Assembly: GCA_017521925.1 (NCBI GenBank)
Contig: JAFXBG010000021.1
Location: forward strand, 1-64,000
Source: Clostridia bacterium
GTDB taxonomy: Bacteria > Bacillota > Clostridia > Oscillospirales > Acutalibacteraceae
Direction of reading: 5' to 3'
DNA length: 64,000 bases
Positions 7,719 to 19,662 of this stretch are shown one piece after another. Under the pieces are notes generated by a model, which made no database searches, was not told the origin of the DNA, and saw only the letters and a program-made list of their open reading frames with translations. Each line of letters opens with the position of its first letter. Position 1 is the first letter of the stretch. The position numbers were made by a program, and so were the translations under genes.

Positions 7719-9014
7719 ATGGAGAGAAAGGGAATTTTGAAAATTGAAAAGAGGCCGGCACCCTGTTGGTTGATTTTTTTAATAGTGGCTTTGCCGCTTT
7801 TTTGGGGATTTATTTTTCATTTCCTTTCGATGCCTTCGTTTGTCAAGTATACAGCTGATTTGGCTTGGATTGGACTTTTCGGTTTTATGGTTTTCAGAAG
7901 AAACTTAGAACTCAGAAAAAAGATTTATCCCTTGATTTTGCTGGTCGTTTCGTTTTTTGTTTATTGTTTGATTTTATATTTTCTTAACTTTCAGTCAATA
8001 ATTTATTTCCTATGGGGACTAAGAAATAATTTCAGATTTTATATTTTTTTCTTTGCTGTTGCAATTTTCTTTCGTGAAAGCGATGTAGAAAAGAGTTTCA
8101 AGTTTATGGATATTCTTTTCTGGGTTAATGTGCCTGTTACGTTGATTCAGTATTTTGTGTTCCATTATCAGCAGGATTATCTGGGCGGAATCTTTGGTAT
8201 TGAAAGCGGAGCCAATGCTTCATCCATTATCTTTTTCACTATTGTATTGAGTCATTCCATAATTAAGTATATGAACAGGCAGGAAAGCTTCTGGCTTTGC
8301 GGTTTAAAGTGTGTGGTTACACTAATATTTTCAGCTTTGGCAGAACTTAAATTCTTTTTCTTCTTTTTCATCATTATTATGATTATGGCGGCATTTCTTA
8401 CAGCTTTTTCCTGGCGAAAACTTTTGATTTTTCTTGTATGTGCATTTGTAATCTTTTTAACGAGTACACTTCTTGTAACGTTGTTTGAGAATTTTGAAGG
8501 TTTCTTTTCTCTTAAGAATATCTGGGAATTGGCTACTCAGAAGCATTACAGCACAGATGAAACTGTTAACCGCCTCAGTGCAATTCCTACTCTTTCAGAA
8601 ATGCTCGTGCCAAAATTCAGTGACCGTCTTTTCGGTTTTGGCTTGGGCAATTGTGACACTTCTTCCTTTAAAATATGTAATACTCCATTTTATCAAGCCT
8701 ATGGACATCTCAGATACACTTTCTTTTCTGCAGCGTTTCTGTTTTTAGAGGTAGGCTATATCGGACTTCTGTTTTACATCGCTTTCTTTGTACTTTGCTT
8801 TTTTATGATAAGAAAGCGTATGAAAAATGGTTTGTGCAACGACCTGTACGGTTCTGTTGCACTTATTATGGCAGTACTTTCTATTGTTCTGGTTGTGTAT
8901 AACTCTTCTTTACGTGCAGAGGCAGGATATATGGTGTACTTTGTACTAGCACTTCCTTTTGTTGATGCTGAACCTTTAACGGTATTTGAAAACGACACCC
9001 AAAATAGTAATTAA
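7719..9014 (+). CDS. Wzy-like polysaccharide polymerase
   Basis: This 431-residue, strongly hydrophobic protein has about ten predicted membrane segments and a larger extracytoplasmic loop around residues 270-330, as in Wzy/O-antigen ligase polymerases. Such proteins join flipped repeat units outside the membrane. Sequence identity in the family is low, so the call rests on topology and on its position between glycosyltransferases and a flippase. The ATG at 7719 was preferred to GTG 7686 because AGGAG lies 10 nt upstream and this start avoids overlap with the previous gene. Confidence 0.75.
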   Translation: MERKGILKIEKRPAPCWLIFLIVALPLFWGFIFHFLSMPSFVKYTADLAWIGLFGFMVFRRNLELRKKIYPLILLVVSFFVYCLILYFLNFQSIIYFLWGLRNNFRFYIFFFAVAIFFRESDVEKSFKFMDILFWVNVPVTLIQYFVFHYQQDYLGGIFGIESGANASSIIFFTIVLSHSIIKYMNRQESFWLCGLKCVVTLIFSALAELKFFFFFFIIIMIMAAFLTAFSWRKLLIFLVCAFVIFLTSTLLVTLFENFEGFFSLKNIWELATQKHYSTDETVNRLSAIPTLSEMLVPKFSDRLFGFGLGNCDTSSFKICNTPFYQAYGHLRYTFFSAAFLFLEVGYIGLLFYIAFFVLCFFMIRKRMKNGLCNDLYGSVALIMAVLSIVLVVYNSSLRAEAGYMVYFVLALPFVDAEPLTVFENDTQNSN

Positions 9015-9073
9015 CAGGGATATGAAATTATATTTATAGGTTTATCCGGTAAGCAGAAAATCGGTACATTATC

Positions 9074-9095
9074 CCACTTTTTAGAAGTGGTTATT
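9074..9095 (+). promoter_or_regulatory. Weak hairpin before the giant surface-protein gene
   Basis: CCACTT-tttag-AAGTGG is followed by TTATTG. It could reduce read-through into the next gene. No convincing promoter was seen in 9015-9135. Confidence 0.3.
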
Positions 9096-9135
9096 GTAAA
9101 TAAAGATCATAAAATAATTTAGAAGGAGGATTATT

Positions 9136-12100
9136 ATGGTCAAATCAATAAGCAAGAGATTGATTTCATTGCTTTTGGTTTTGTTGTTGGCTTTGTCACT
9201 TGTACCTGCTCAGGTGTTCGCACTTGAAAGTGGTGCTGATGATGCAGAACAACATAATCACGAGCATATGGACATCAACTCGTTTGAAGAAACCGTGCTT
9301 CTTAAAGAAGTAAAGTCTCAGATGGACGAGATTCTTGACAATTACTTAGGGGCAAGAGTATTGTCCCGAGAAGAAGTCGAGGATATGGTCTGGAATCTTG
9401 ATGACGACTCTTTAATGAGTGCATGGGATGAGTGTGAAGCACTTCGTGAAAAGGTGGAGGCTATGACTGATGCTGAAACCTACTTTATGAGGCTTTACGA
9501 AAGCACAGAAACTTTTGGATATTTCTATGAGGTTTTATCTGAAATATTCAATGGCGAAGTAAACTTCTTTGCAGCTTCCGGTACACACACACCTGTTGAA
9601 GGTGTTACTGTTGGTGTCAGCGGTGCTACTGATAACAGTATGTCCGGCGGAAGCGTTACTGTAACCGCAAAGGGTTCAGCCGGTATTTTTGGTTTTGGTG
9701 CATCTGCAAAGACAGCAACCATTACAGTTTATAATGAGTCCGGCGTTACTGCTACAGTTTCTTTTAATTGGACAGCTACATCTGTTAACCAGCTGAAGAT
9801 CGACGGCACTACTTATACAGGTGCATCCGGCAGCTTCAGCAAAACAATGGATGCAGGCGAAAGTTTCACAGCTACAATTACAACTGCTAAAAACAGTACT
9901 GTCAATAAGCTTGTGATGAGCGATTTTGCTGTTGTTGCATCTAAAGCTGAGTCAGACGTTACTTTCAAGTATGACAATACTCTTGGTAGTGTAACAGTAG
10001 GCGGAAATGCTGTTGATAACGGCGGTGTGGTTAAAATCTCTAAAGATGGTGCGGCTGTAGTTGCTACACCTAAGAGCGGTGTAAACTTCCTTGGTTGGAT
10101 AAATACAGCAGATAATAAGATTATTTCTAAGGATAAGAGCTTTACACTTCAGCCTGCTGATGATATGACTGTAAAGGCTATTTTTGTTACAACTGCTCCT
10201 TGTTTCCTTGTAAATACTGATTATCTTTACGAGGGTCTGAATGAGGCAATGGCAGCAGTAAGTAATGTTGCTAATAAGACTGTTGTACTTGCAAATAATG
10301 CAACACTTCCTGCAGGCGATTATACAATTCCTCAGGGTGTAACATTGCTCATTCCTTATGATGCTGCCAATACACTTTACACAAATGTACCCGGTACAAC
10401 CTCAGCAACAACTTATGTTGCTCCTACTGTGTATCGTACACTTACCATGGCAAGCGGTGCCAATATTATAATTAATGGTGCTATCAGCTTGTCTGCTATA
10501 CAGACAGCTGCAGGCGGTTTGTCTTGTCCTTATGGTCCCACCAGCTTTATCAAGATGGAAAGTGACAGTTCTATTACAGTAAATAACGGTGCTAACCTTT
10601 ATGCATGGGGTTTCATTACCGGTTCCGGTGCAGTAACCGTTAAGAACGGCGGTACTGTATATGAGGACTTCCAGGTTACCAACTGGCGCGGCGGTACCAA
10701 TACAAGTGATATGGTTGATAACAAACAGGGCGTATTCCCCTTGAACCAGTACTACGTGCAGAATGTTGAAGTACCTATGACATTAGAAGCAGGTGCCGTT
10801 GAATACGGTTATATGTCTGTAAACATTACAATGGTTGGTATTCAGGGTTCCGCTGTTCCTTTCATCGGACCCAACGGTATGTTCAAGATTCTTTCAGGTT
10901 CAATTACCAAAGATTATGATGAGACAAAAGACCGCCTTATCATTGAAATCAATGGTGAGTTAGGAATGCAGAGCCTGTCTATCTCTATGAAGTTAGGTCT
11001 CCTGGGTACTAGTACAATCAACTCCCAGAAGTATGAACTTCCCGTAACAAGCAACCTTTCCGTTATTATCAATGACGGCAGTAAGGTTACTATTACACAG
11101 GATATTGCAATGCTTCCAGGTTCAGAAATTATTGTTAATCAGGGAGCAGAATGTATTTTAGCTAAAGGCTACAATATTTATGTTTATGACGCTACCGAGT
11201 GGAAGCTTAATTATTTTGCAGGTGTTAATGCTTATGTAAATCCTGTAAAATACGCTCCCGGTAAGCCTGCCAACGTAGCTTGGCATACAGCTGATGATGA
11301 TGCACATGTACATGTTGCAGGTACAATTGATGCATCTGAGAGTTTTGTATATGTAACAGAATCCGGTGCTAACATTACTGCAGATGAGGGTGCAGTTGTT
11401 AAGCTTAATCCCGGCAGTCAGACAGTTACCCACCAGGTAAATCAGGGTGGTTCTGACGGAAAAACTCTTACATATGTAGAGATTCCCATTAAGCCCGTTT
11501 CGTTAATTGAAAATGATAACGGTCTTGGAGGAACCTATGAGTATTCTGACGGCTCCTGGGAAAAGACAGCCTGTGCACACGTTTATAAAGAAGAAATAAC
11601 AACTGCGGCCGATTGTGTTAACGATGGTCTTAAGACATTTACCTGTCCTTGCGGTGATTATTATACCGAAACAATAAAGGCAACAGGTCACACCGAAGTT
11701 GTTGATGTTACTAAAGCTCCTACTTGTACAGAAACAGGTTTGACAGAAGGTAAGCATTGCTCAGTTTGCGGCGAAGCAACTGTTAAACAGGAAGTTATTC
11801 CTGCATTAGGTCATACTCCCGGTGCAGCTGCTACCTGTACTACTGCACAGATTTGTACCGTATGTGATGCTGTGCTTGTACCTGCACTTGATCATGATTA
11901 TAAGGGTGTTGTAACTGATCCTACATGTAACGATGTTGGTTATACAACATATACATGTACTCGTTGCAATGACAGCTATGTAGATGATGAAGTACCTGCA
12001 AAGGGTCACACAGAAGTTATCGACAAGTACGTTGCTCCTTCTTGTACTGAAACAGGTCTGACAGAAGGCAAGCACTGTTCTGATTGCGGCGAAGTATTGG

Positions 12101-15100
12101 TTGCTCAAACTGTTATTCCTGCTGCAGGTCATAAGGGCGGCAAAGATGCAGACTGTACTGCAGCACAGACTTGTACTGTATGCGGTACTGAACTTGAGGC
12201 TGCTCTCGGTCATGAGTACAGCGGAGTTGTAACTGAACCCGATTGTAAAAATGGCGGTTATACTACATATACCTGTGGCCGTTGCGGCGATACCTATATA
12301 GATGATAAAGTACCTGCTAATGGTCATACAGAGGTTATAGATAAGAGCGTGCCGGCAACCTGTACCGAAACAGGTTTGACAGAAGGTAAACACTGTTCTG
12401 TTTGCGGCGAAGTTATAGTTAAACAGGAAGTAGTTCCTGTTATTCCTCACGCAGAGGTTATTGACGAAGCAAAGACACCTACATGTACAGAAACAGGTCT
12501 GACAGAAGGTAAACACTGCTCTGCTTGCGGTGAAGTATTAGTGGCTCAGACAGTTCTTCCTGTTAAGCCTCATACTCCCGGTGCTGAGGCTACCTGTACA
12601 ACAGATCAGGTATGTACTGTATGCGGTACAGTAATAGTTGAAGCTAAGGGTCATACATGGACAGATGTTCCTGCAAAGGCTCCCGGTCGTACAGAAAACG
12701 GTTACGAAGCTTACAGAGCTTGTGAAATCTGCGGTGAGACTGACGGCGAGATCGTTGTAATTCCTGCACTGGGCGAGGCTGATATCAAGAGCTATGATGA
12801 GTTGATTTTCAACTTGACATTGCTTGAAGAAATTGCCGGACAGTATGTAAAGGAAAATCCCGGTAAAAATCCCATTGCTCTTGTTATCAAGTATATCCGT
12901 ACAGGTGTTGACCGCTATAACTCCGGTTCATGGGGTATTATGGCAGGCTATGAGGATGCTGATTTTGCCAAGTACGTAAAACGTCTTGAGGATGCAGCAA
13001 ACGCAGAGGTTACTGATGGCAATTATGTTAAGGTAACCGGCCTTAAGAACATCTATAACTTTAGTCTTCCTAATGGAGATAAGGCAGATATCGGACACGT
13101 GTTCGGTGCAATGGATATTACATATCACAACAAGGGAAGCCAGAACCACGCTGACGTTTCAGGTTGGGCAGGTGACCTGGTTGACCTTCTTGAGTTGTCA
13201 GATATGGTTGGCGTTACCGGCGATCTTGATGCAATGATTAAAACTGTTTCTGACAATATCCTTGGTAAGAAGATAGATATTTTAGGTGCTCCCAGTATGA
13301 GCCAGGAAGATATCGACGGTGACCTTGATGCATATTACATTATATATGCATTAAATGAAGTAGAAGAGGATTATACTGCAGGTACTTTGGCTGAGATATT
13401 TATGAATTATTTCACTGAAGAACTCACAAATGAGAAACGTGCAGCATTCTTCCTCAGCAATCGTTTGGAAACTACAGGCACTCGTGCTCAGGTTCGTAAT
13501 GCTGTATATACTGAATATGCAGGTAACAAGCTGATTGCTACTCTTGAAGGAACCAGAGAATTTAATTCTGACAATTTATTCGATCTTAGAAAAGCTGTCT
13601 GCTATGCATTTGCAGATTATATCTGTAAGTTAGCAGGCGACTATGTTGAAGAGATTGAGAATCCCTACTATGATGTATTCAACTCCAGTATGTCAGTGCT
13701 TGCACCCGGCATTACTCAGGAGTATTACCAGGCAACATCTGCAGATGGTAAGCAGATGGTTTACTATGTTGCAACCGCTGATATTACCAGAGACGATGTT
13801 AATGTATATGCTAACTATAGCAATGCTGCTCCCGAAGACGGTTGGGCTATGCAGCGTGTTAAGGACCAGGCTAATGCCGCACAGGAAAAATACGGCAATC
13901 CCGACAGTCCTGATTATATCCCCAACTATAACGTAATTATCAGTACAAACGCTGATGGATATAATATGTCTACCGGTGAGCCCGGCGGCTTGCTTATCAT
14001 GAACGGCAAAGAATGGCACGGAATTGATAAGGGTGGCTTCTTTGGTATTACCAAGGACGGTAATGCTGTTATCGGTACAAAGGATGACTATAACAACATT
14101 TACAGAGGTCAGCTTACTGACGCTGTCGGCGGATTCGGTACTATGCTTATTGATGACGGCGTTATTACAGTAGCTCCCAGTGACAGCTATACAAAAGACC
14201 GTGCACCCAGAACTGCAGTCGGTATCACAAAGACCGGCAAGGTAGTTATTATGGTGCTTGACGGTCGTCAGGAGCCCTATTCCTGCGGCGGTAGTATGCA
14301 GGAAATTGCACAGATTATGTTTGAGGCAGGCTGTGTGGAAGCAGTAAACCTTGACGGCGGCGGATCTTCTACATTTGTTGCAAAGCAGCAGGGTGAAGAA
14401 GAACTTACAGTTATGAACAGACCTTCTGACGGTGCTGCACGTTCAGTAAGTACTTCGCTCCTTATGGTTTCCACAGCTCCCAGCTCTACAGCATTTGATC
14501 ACGCAAATCTTATTTCTGACTACAGCTATGCTACTATCGGTACTCCCGTAGCATTTACTCCTGTTGGTATCAGTGCAACAGGTAACATCACAGATCTTCC
14601 TGAGGGTTATACCTGGGCAGTTTCTGATGACAGATGGGCAACAATTTCTGAAGATGGTGTATTCACCGGTCTCAGAAACGGTACCGTAGATGTATACCTT
14701 ATGCTTGACGGTTCCATTATCGGAACTAAGACTATGAACATCGTAGTTCCCGAAAGTATTTATTTCACCAAGGGTACTGTTGATGCAGTTTATGGTTCTA
14801 CAATCCAGTTACCTGTAGCCGCTTTGTATGAGGGCAAACAGGTTGCCATAAGTGCAAATGATGTCGATTTCGCAATCGATAAGATTGAGGCAGGTTCAAT
14901 CAACGGATTTGAATTTACTGCTAATGAAGTTTCAGATGTAAAGGTTGCAAAGGTAACTGCAACGCTTAATGCTGACACTTCTATTACTGCATTGCTCACT
15001 ATTAACCTGTATAAGCAGGGTGAGAACTCCTTCGATTTCAGTAAGGCAACAGGCGGTGACCGTTTACTTGCATGGGATCGTGTAATTTCCAATTCAACAA

Positions 15101-17943
15101 CAGGTGACGGCATTTCCTACACAGCCATAGATACTGATGAGGAAATGGTGACATCCTATGTGTTTGCAATGGATATGTCGCAGATTCCGATTCCTGCACA
15201 GTTAGCAGACCTTGTATATATGCTGCCCGGTGCAGATATGGTTGATGCTTCTGCATGGAACTTCCTCCTTCAGCTTGCTGAGCGTGTAAGTACACTGACA
15301 GAAGTAACACCCGAACTTCGTTTTGATCCTAATGTGGATGTAGACTACAGTGAACTGAAGATTCTTAACGAGTATTTCGAGTTGGTTGGTACAGAGTTTG
15401 ATGAGGAAACCAATACTCTTAGATTGAAACTCAAATGGATCGACCAGACAGCAGCTATTGACCCCGCAACAGCAAATCCCATTTGTATTGTAAGCGGTAT
15501 CAAGCTTACTCCCAAGGATGACAGCTGGGATTCCAATAAACGCATGACCGTTACTCACGCAGGTGAAATCAGTTATAAGATTTATCTCCGCGCAAATGCT
15601 CTTTATTCCTTTGCACAGAAGCCTGAAAATCAGGAAATCTTCGGTTTGATGCCTTTTGTAAATCCCGACATTCCTTCTGAGTCAGGTGCATATTTCAGCA
15701 ATATTTATAAAGAGTTTGAAGATACCTATACTCTTGTTAATTCGCTTAAGAATGGTTGGTATGCAGAAGACGGCGGATTTGCATACTACATTGAAGGTGT
15801 AAGAATGGCCGGCGGCGTTAAGAAAGTAGGTGGCTATTACTACTACTTCGATGATAAGGGTATCAATGAAGGTCAGGTTAAGTACACAGGTGTATTCTAC
15901 AGTTCTTCTGCAGGTGCTTATTATTACTCTAAGAGCGGTGTTCTTGAAGGCGGCTGGCAGTCTGTTGACGGTGACTGGTACTACTTTGATAAGACCACTC
16001 TTGAATCTGTCAGCGGAACACAGAAGCTTGGCGGTGTTACCTACGAGTTTGAAAGCAACGGCAAGCTTAAGTCCGGTAAATGGGTTAACGTAGTTACCGG
16101 CTGGAGATACTACTATGGTCCTTCTTATTACCTCAGCAAGTGGCAGAACATCGACGGAGAATGGTACTACTTCCGTAACGGTCATCCTGTAACAGGCTAT
16201 TCAATTGTTGATGATAAAGAATTCAACTATATCCGTAAGTGGTATAACTTCGGCGAAGACGGTATTGCCAAAGAGATGGAGTATGACGGCTTCTACACAA
16301 TCGATGGCGAGCTCTACTACATTGTAGACGGAATCCATCTGGTTGGTCTCCATAAGATTGACGGCGATTATTACTTCTTCACGTACAACGGTCCTGCAAT
16401 CCGTAACGACAGCTACTACGCATGGCAGACAAATTGTGACTTGCCTTGTGATACTTATGCATTTGATGCTGAAGGTAAGATGATAAACGGTCTTGCTCAG
16501 ATGTCTGACGGACTCTACTACTATGTTGACGGTAAGGTTAACTGGGAGCAGGCAGGTCTCCATAAGATTGGCGATGACTACTACTTTATCAACACAGCAG
16601 GTAAATGCGTAACCGGTCCTTACTACGCATGGGCAACATTCTGTGATTTACCTTGCGGTAATTACGAGTTTGGCGCAGATGGTAAGATGCTTCAGGGCAT
16701 TGTAGAGAAGGAAGACGGCTACTATTACTACAGCAATGGCAAGATTGACTGGCAGCAGGCAGGTCTCCACAAATTTGGCGATGACTACTATTTTGTTGCT
16801 ACAACAGGTAAGTGTGTAACCGGTTCTTACTATGCATGGGCAACCTTCTGTGATTTACCTTGCGGTAATTACGAGTTTGGTGCAGACGGTAAGATGCTTC
16901 AGGGTATTGTAGAGAAAGAAGACGGCTACTATTACTACATCAACGGCAAGATTGACTGGCAGCAGGCAGGTCTCCATAAATTTGGCGATGACTACTATTT
17001 TGTTGCTACAACAGGTAAGTGCGTAACCGGTTCTTACTATGCATGGGCAACTTTCTGTGATTTACCTTGCAGCGAGTATGAATTCGGCGCTGACGGCAAG
17101 ATGCTTCAGGGTATTGTCGAGAAGGCAGACGGCAATTACTTCTATATCAATGGTAAGATTGATTGGGAGAAGGCAGGTCTCCATAAGATTGGCGACGATT
17201 ACTACTTTGTTAATACTGTCGGTAAGTGTGTAACAGGTCCTTGCTATGCATGGGCTACATTCTGCGATTTACCTTGCGGTGATTATGAATTTGGTGCTGA
17301 CGGTAAGATGCTTCAGGGTATTGTAGAGAAGGAAGACGGTTATTATTACTATGTCAACGGCCAGATCGACTGGAAACTGGCTGGTCTGCACAAGATTGGT
17401 GATGACTACTACTTCATCAATACAGCAGGTAAGTGCGTAACAGGTGCTTACTATGCATGGGAAACCTTCTGCGATTTACCTTGCGATAATTATGAGTTTG
17501 GTGCAGATGGTAAGATGCTCCACGGATTTATCGAGAAGGAAGACGGAATCTATTCCTATGTAAACGGTAAACCCGGCAGTGCAAATCCCGGTCTTGCAAA
17601 AATTGGTGATTACTATTACTTCATCAATACAGCAGGTAAGTGCGTAACAGGTACTTACTACGCATGGGCTACAAACTGTGATTTACCCGTTGGTACATAC
17701 GAGTTTGATGAGCAGGGTAGAATGCTTGATGGCTTTATAACAAAGGATGACGGCATCTACTACTACGAAAATGGTAAGATAGCACATTATGGTGTTAACT
17801 ATATTGATGGCTATTACTACTTCCTTAATACTAAAGGCAAGCTTGTAACCGATCAGATTTTCTGGGTTTGGGAAACAAATGGTCTTATTCTTGAAGCACA
17901 TTATGTCTTCAATGAACTCGGTCAGATTGTTTGCCTGGCATAA
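9136..17943 (+). CDS. Giant secreted NAGPA phosphodiester glycosidase with wall-binding repeats
   Basis: This 2935-residue secreted protein has a Sec signal peptide (residues 1-30, cleavage near AQVFA). Then follow a beta-sandwich region (about 150-275), an InlB B-repeat-like domain (about 285-355, with FLGWIN and VKAIFV), a beta-rich stalk (to about 800), a Cys-rich repeat zone (812-1215) with eleven CxxC motifs in [20 protein letters not shown] units, and a helical segment. A NAGPA-type phosphodiester glycosidase domain (about 1500-1780) contains [20 protein letters not shown] and NLDGGGSST, the family signature. An Ig-like region follows. The C-terminus (about 2205-2935) is aromatic choline/glucan-binding-type repeats, seven of them 69-70-residue near-identical units. 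The enzyme may trim a phosphodiester-linked glycan; that substrate is inferred. AAGGAGG precedes the ATG. Confidence 0.88.
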   Translation: MVKSISKRLISLLLVLLLALSLVPAQVFALESGADDAEQHNHEHMDINSFEETVLLKEVKSQMDEILDNYLGARVLSREEVEDMVWNLDDDSLMSAWDECEALREKVEAMTDAETYFMRLYESTETFGYFYEVLSEIFNGEVNFFAASGTHTPVEGVTVGVSGATDNSMSGGSVTVTAKGSAGIFGFGASAKTATITVYNESGVTATVSFNWTATSVNQLKIDGTTYTGASGSFSKTMDAGESFTATITTAKNSTVNKLVMSDFAVVASKAESDVTFKYDNTLGSVTVGGNAVDNGGVVKISKDGAAVVATPKSGVNFLGWINTADNKIISKDKSFTLQPADDMTVKAIFVTTAPCFLVNTDYLYEGLNEAMAAVSNVANKTVVLANNATLPAGDYTIPQGVTLLIPYDAANTLYTNVPGTTSATTYVAPTVYRTLTMASGANIIINGAISLSAIQTAAGGLSCPYGPTSFIKMESDSSITVNNGANLYAWGFITGSGAVTVKNGGTVYEDFQVTNWRGGTNTSDMVDNKQGVFPLNQYYVQNVEVPMTLEAGAVEYGYMSVNITMVGIQGSAVPFIGPNGMFKILSGSITKDYDETKDRLIIEINGELGMQSLSISMKLGLLGTSTINSQKYELPVTSNLSVIINDGSKVTITQDIAMLPGSEIIVNQGAECILAKGYNIYVYDATEWKLNYFAGVNAYVNPVKYAPGKPANVAWHTADDDAHVHVAGTIDASESFVYVTESGANITADEGAVVKLNPGSQTVTHQVNQGGSDGKTLTYVEIPIKPVSLIENDNGLGGTYEYSDGSWEKTACAHVYKEEITTAADCVNDGLKTFTCPCGDYYTETIKATGHTEVVDVTKAPTCTETGLTEGKHCSVCGEATVKQEVIPALGHTPGAAATCTTAQICTVCDAVLVPALDHDYKGVVTDPTCNDVGYTTYTCTRCNDSYVDDEVPAKGHTEVIDKYVAPSCTETGLTEGKHCSDCGEVLVAQTVIPAAGHKGGKDADCTAAQTCTVCGTELEAALGHEYSGVVTEPDCKNGGYTTYTCGRCGDTYIDDKVPANGHTEVIDKSVPATCTETGLTEGKHCSVCGEVIVKQEVVPVIPHAEVIDEAKTPTCTETGLTEGKHCSACGEVLVAQTVLPVKPHTPGAEATCTTDQVCTVCGTVIVEAKGHTWTDVPAKAPGRTENGYEAYRACEICGETDGEIVVIPALGEADIKSYDELIFNLTLLEEIAGQYVKENPGKNPIALVIKYIRTGVDRYNSGSWGIMAGYEDADFAKYVKRLEDAANAEVTDGNYVKVTGLKNIYNFSLPNGDKADIGHVFGAMDITYHNKGSQNHADVSGWAGDLVDLLELSDMVGVTGDLDAMIKTVSDNILGKKIDILGAPSMSQEDIDGDLDAYYIIYALNEVEEDYTAGTLAEIFMNYFTEELTNEKRAAFFLSNRLETTGTRAQVRNAVYTEYAGNKLIATLEGTREFNSDNLFDLRKAVCYAFADYICKLAGDYVEEIENPYYDVFNSSMSVLAPGITQEYYQATSADGKQMVYYVATADITRDDVNVYANYSNAAPEDGWAMQRVKDQANAAQEKYGNPDSPDYIPNYNVIISTNADGYNMSTGEPGGLLIMNGKEWHGIDKGGFFGITKDGNAVIGTKDDYNNIYRGQLTDAVGGFGTMLIDDGVITVAPSDSYTKDRAPRTAVGITKTGKVVIMVLDGRQEPYSCGGSMQEIAQIMFEAGCVEAVNLDGGGSSTFVAKQQGEEELTVMNRPSDGAARSVSTSLLMVSTAPSSTAFDHANLISDYSYATIGTPVAFTPVGISATGNITDLPEGYTWAVSDDRWATISEDGVFTGLRNGTVDVYLMLDGSIIGTKTMNIVVPESIYFTKGTVDAVYGSTIQLPVAALYEGKQVAISANDVDFAIDKIEAGSINGFEFTANEVSDVKVAKVTATLNADTSITALLTINLYKQGENSFDFSKATGGDRLLAWDRVISNSTTGDGISYTAIDTDEEMVTSYVFAMDMSQIPIPAQLADLVYMLPGADMVDASAWNFLLQLAERVSTLTEVTPELRFDPNVDVDYSELKILNEYFELVGTEFDEETNTLRLKLKWIDQTAAIDPATANPICIVSGIKLTPKDDSWDSNKRMTVTHAGEISYKIYLRANALYSFAQKPENQEIFGLMPFVNPDIPSESGAYFSNIYKEFEDTYTLVNSLKNGWYAEDGGFAYYIEGVRMAGGVKKVGGYYYYFDDKGINEGQVKYTGVFYSSSAGAYYYSKSGVLEGGWQSVDGDWYYFDKTTLESVSGTQKLGGVTYEFESNGKLKSGKWVNVVTGWRYYYGPSYYLSKWQNIDGEWYYFRNGHPVTGYSIVDDKEFNYIRKWYNFGEDGIAKEMEYDGFYTIDGELYYIVDGIHLVGLHKIDGDYYFFTYNGPAIRNDSYYAWQTNCDLPCDTYAFDAEGKMINGLAQMSDGLYYYVDGKVNWEQAGLHKIGDDYYFINTAGKCVTGPYYAWATFCDLPCGNYEFGADGKMLQGIVEKEDGYYYYSNGKIDWQQAGLHKFGDDYYFVATTGKCVTGSYYAWATFCDLPCGNYEFGADGKMLQGIVEKEDGYYYYINGKIDWQQAGLHKFGDDYYFVATTGKCVTGSYYAWATFCDLPCSEYEFGADGKMLQGIVEKADGNYFYINGKIDWEKAGLHKIGDDYYFVNTVGKCVTGPCYAWATFCDLPCGDYEFGADGKMLQGIVEKEDGYYYYVNGQIDWKLAGLHKIGDDYYFINTAGKCVTGAYYAWETFCDLPCDNYEFGADGKMLHGFIEKEDGIYSYVNGKPGSANPGLAKIGDYYYFINTAGKCVTGTYYAWATNCDLPVGTYEFDEQGRMLDGFITKDDGIYYYENGKIAHYGVNYIDGYYYFLNTKGKLVTDQIFWVWETNGLILEAHYVFNELGQIVCLA
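16345..17796 (+). repeat. Seven in-frame tandem repeats of 207-210 bp
   Basis: Units begin at 16345, 16555, 16762, 16969, 17176, 17383 and 17590, each starting with a [11 protein letters not shown]-like segment and containing [10 protein letters not shown] and [10 protein letters not shown]. The second to fourth units are nearly identical at DNA level, indicating recent duplication and likely copy-number variation. Each unit keeps three cysteines, which is unusual for wall-binding repeats. Confidence 0.93.
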
Positions 17944-17952
17944 AAAGTATAA

Positions 17953-17980
17953 TTCCAGAGCCCCTTCGGGGGCTCTGGAA
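17953..17980. terminator. GC-rich hairpin after the giant gene
   Basis: TTCCAGAGCCCC / GGGGGCTCTGGAA form a very stable stem just after the stop codon, but no T-run follows. It may protect the 3' end or pause polymerase before the real terminator at 17996. Confidence 0.6.
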
Positions 17981-17995
17981 AGCTTAATCAAAAGT

Positions 17996-18047
17996 ATAAA
18001 GCATATCAAAAAATATCAGTCGTAGTTTTGATATGCTTTATGTTTTT
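17996..18047 (+). terminator. Strong rho-independent terminator
   Basis: A perfect 16-bp inverted repeat, ATAAAGCATATCAAAA / TTTTGATATGCTTTAT, with a 14-nt loop is followed by GTTTTTG. Confidence 0.8.
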
Positions 18048-18080
18048 GTAGCACAGATAATAATATTTATGGTGTAGAAT

Positions 18081-19616
18081 ATGGATAAAAGAAAAGGCAT
18101 ATTGAATGTTAGTGTGTCTATCGGATTTAAATTTGTTACAATGATAGCCGCTATCTTTTTAAAACGTTTATTAATTGAAAATTGTGGAAATGATATCAAC
18201 GGTCTTAACGCTCTCTATCTTAGTATAATCGGTTTTTTGTCTGTTGTTGAGCTTGGTGTAGGCAGTGCAATTACCTTTTGTATGTACAAACCCATAGTAG
18301 AAGGTGATAACGATACTGTATCTGCACTGTATCACTTGTTCCGACGTATATATATTATTATCGGCTGTGTTATTTTTGCGGGTGGTTTGGCAATTGTACC
18401 TTTTCTCAAGTTTTTGGCCAAAGACTACGAGCAAGTGGACGTAGACCTTGGGTTTACATTTGTGTTGATGCTTGTTTCGGTATTTATTACTTATTTCTTT
18501 TCCTGCAAAACTTCTCTTATTAATGCATATAAAAACAACTACATAACTACTTCTATTTCATACGGCGGTATTTTGTTGCAATACATTATGCAGATCGTTG
18601 TTTTGATAATAACTAAATCCTTTGTATGGTATCTTGTATGTCGCATAGTTGCAACAGCACTTCAATGGATTGTAACAGAAATAATTGCACGTAATAAGTA
18701 TTCGAATGTTATTAAGAACATCAAGAAATTAGGAGGCACTGAAAAGAAAGAACTGGTCAAGAACATTAAAGCTATGTTTATGCACCGAATTGGTTATATA
18801 CTGGTAAATACTGTCGATAGTATTGTAATCTCAACCTTTGTGGGTGTTGTTGCTCTTGGTGAATATTCTAATTATACGATGATTCTTACATCTATGGCTG
18901 AAGTATTAAAAATTGGTTTTACATCTTTGACATCCGTTATCGGTCATCTCTATGTTGAAGCAAGCAAGAAAACGACCCAAAGATATTGTGAGGCTTTTCA
19001 CCTTCTTAATTTTGTCCTCGGAGTTGTGTTTTTCCTTGGATATTATGCAATTATTGATAATCTGATTGCTATTATGTTTTCAGCAGACCTTGTTGTGTCA
19101 AAATCAGTTTCTATTGTTATAACAATGAACGGCTTTGTTCAGTTTATGCGTCAGAGTGCTATGTTGTTCAGAGAGGCTACCGGTACATTTTATAATGACA
19201 GATGGAAGCCTTTGTTTGAAGGCGGTCTCAATATTATTCTTTCTGTGATTTTTGTTCAGTGGTTTGGTGTTGCGGGTGTTATTGTGGCAACCATTATTAC
19301 TAATTTGTTAATTTGCCACGTTGTAGAACCCTATGTGCTTTATAAAAATGCTTTTGCTGCTTCTCCCAAGAATTATTATCTCAAGAATTATGGTATGATT
19401 TTACTGTTTGGTTTTTCAATTGTCGTTCTTGCTTTTTGTATGCAGGATTTTGATAATCAGTGGATTGAACTTTTGGTGAACGGAATAATCTCAGTAGGAA
19501 TTTCCTTGTGTGCTTGTCTGGTAGTATTTCTGCTTAACAGAAAGCTGGGTGTTGAAATACTCGGAAAACTTAAGGCAAGTATGAAAAAATTCAAGGCTAA
19601 ATTATCAGTAAAGTAA
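18081..19616 (+). CDS. Wzx-type polysaccharide flippase
   Basis: This 511-residue MOP-superfamily membrane protein has 12-14 predicted membrane segments. It would flip lipid-linked repeat units across the membrane for the Wzy-like polymerase. The N-terminus (GILNVSVSIGFKFVTMIAAIFLKRLLIENCG, read in two parts around residue 20) resembles Gram-positive polysaccharide exporters. The call rests on topology, length and locus. No strong ribosome site precedes ATG 18081. It follows a strong terminator, so it needs its own promoter; none is obvious in the 34 nt between. Confidence 0.8.
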   Translation: MDKRKGILNVSVSIGFKFVTMIAAIFLKRLLIENCGNDINGLNALYLSIIGFLSVVELGVGSAITFCMYKPIVEGDNDTVSALYHLFRRIYIIIGCVIFAGGLAIVPFLKFLAKDYEQVDVDLGFTFVLMLVSVFITYFFSCKTSLINAYKNNYITTSISYGGILLQYIMQIVVLIITKSFVWYLVCRIVATALQWIVTEIIARNKYSNVIKNIKKLGGTEKKELVKNIKAMFMHRIGYILVNTVDSIVISTFVGVVALGEYSNYTMILTSMAEVLKIGFTSLTSVIGHLYVEASKKTTQRYCEAFHLLNFVLGVVFFLGYYAIIDNLIAIMFSADLVVSKSVSIVITMNGFVQFMRQSAMLFREATGTFYNDRWKPLFEGGLNIILSVIFVQWFGVAGVIVATIITNLLICHVVEPYVLYKNAFAASPKNYYLKNYGMILLFGFSIVVLAFCMQDFDNQWIELLVNGIISVGISLCACLVVFLLNRKLGVEILGKLKASMKKFKAKLSVK

Positions 19617-19662
19617 TTATATATGTTTTGTAAATGGGTTCAGAGAACTAAGGAGACTTAAA

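Noticed and set aside
11806-12516. Open minus-strand frame of 236 codons opposite the CxxC-repeat region
   Set aside because: It lies wholly inside the giant surface-protein gene and arises from the repeated, compositionally biased codons; it has no ribosome site and no recognisable domain.
16345-17796. Possible CRISPR array or satellite repeat
   Set aside because: The 207-210 bp units stay in frame and encode aromatic wall-binding repeats, so the period is a protein repeat.
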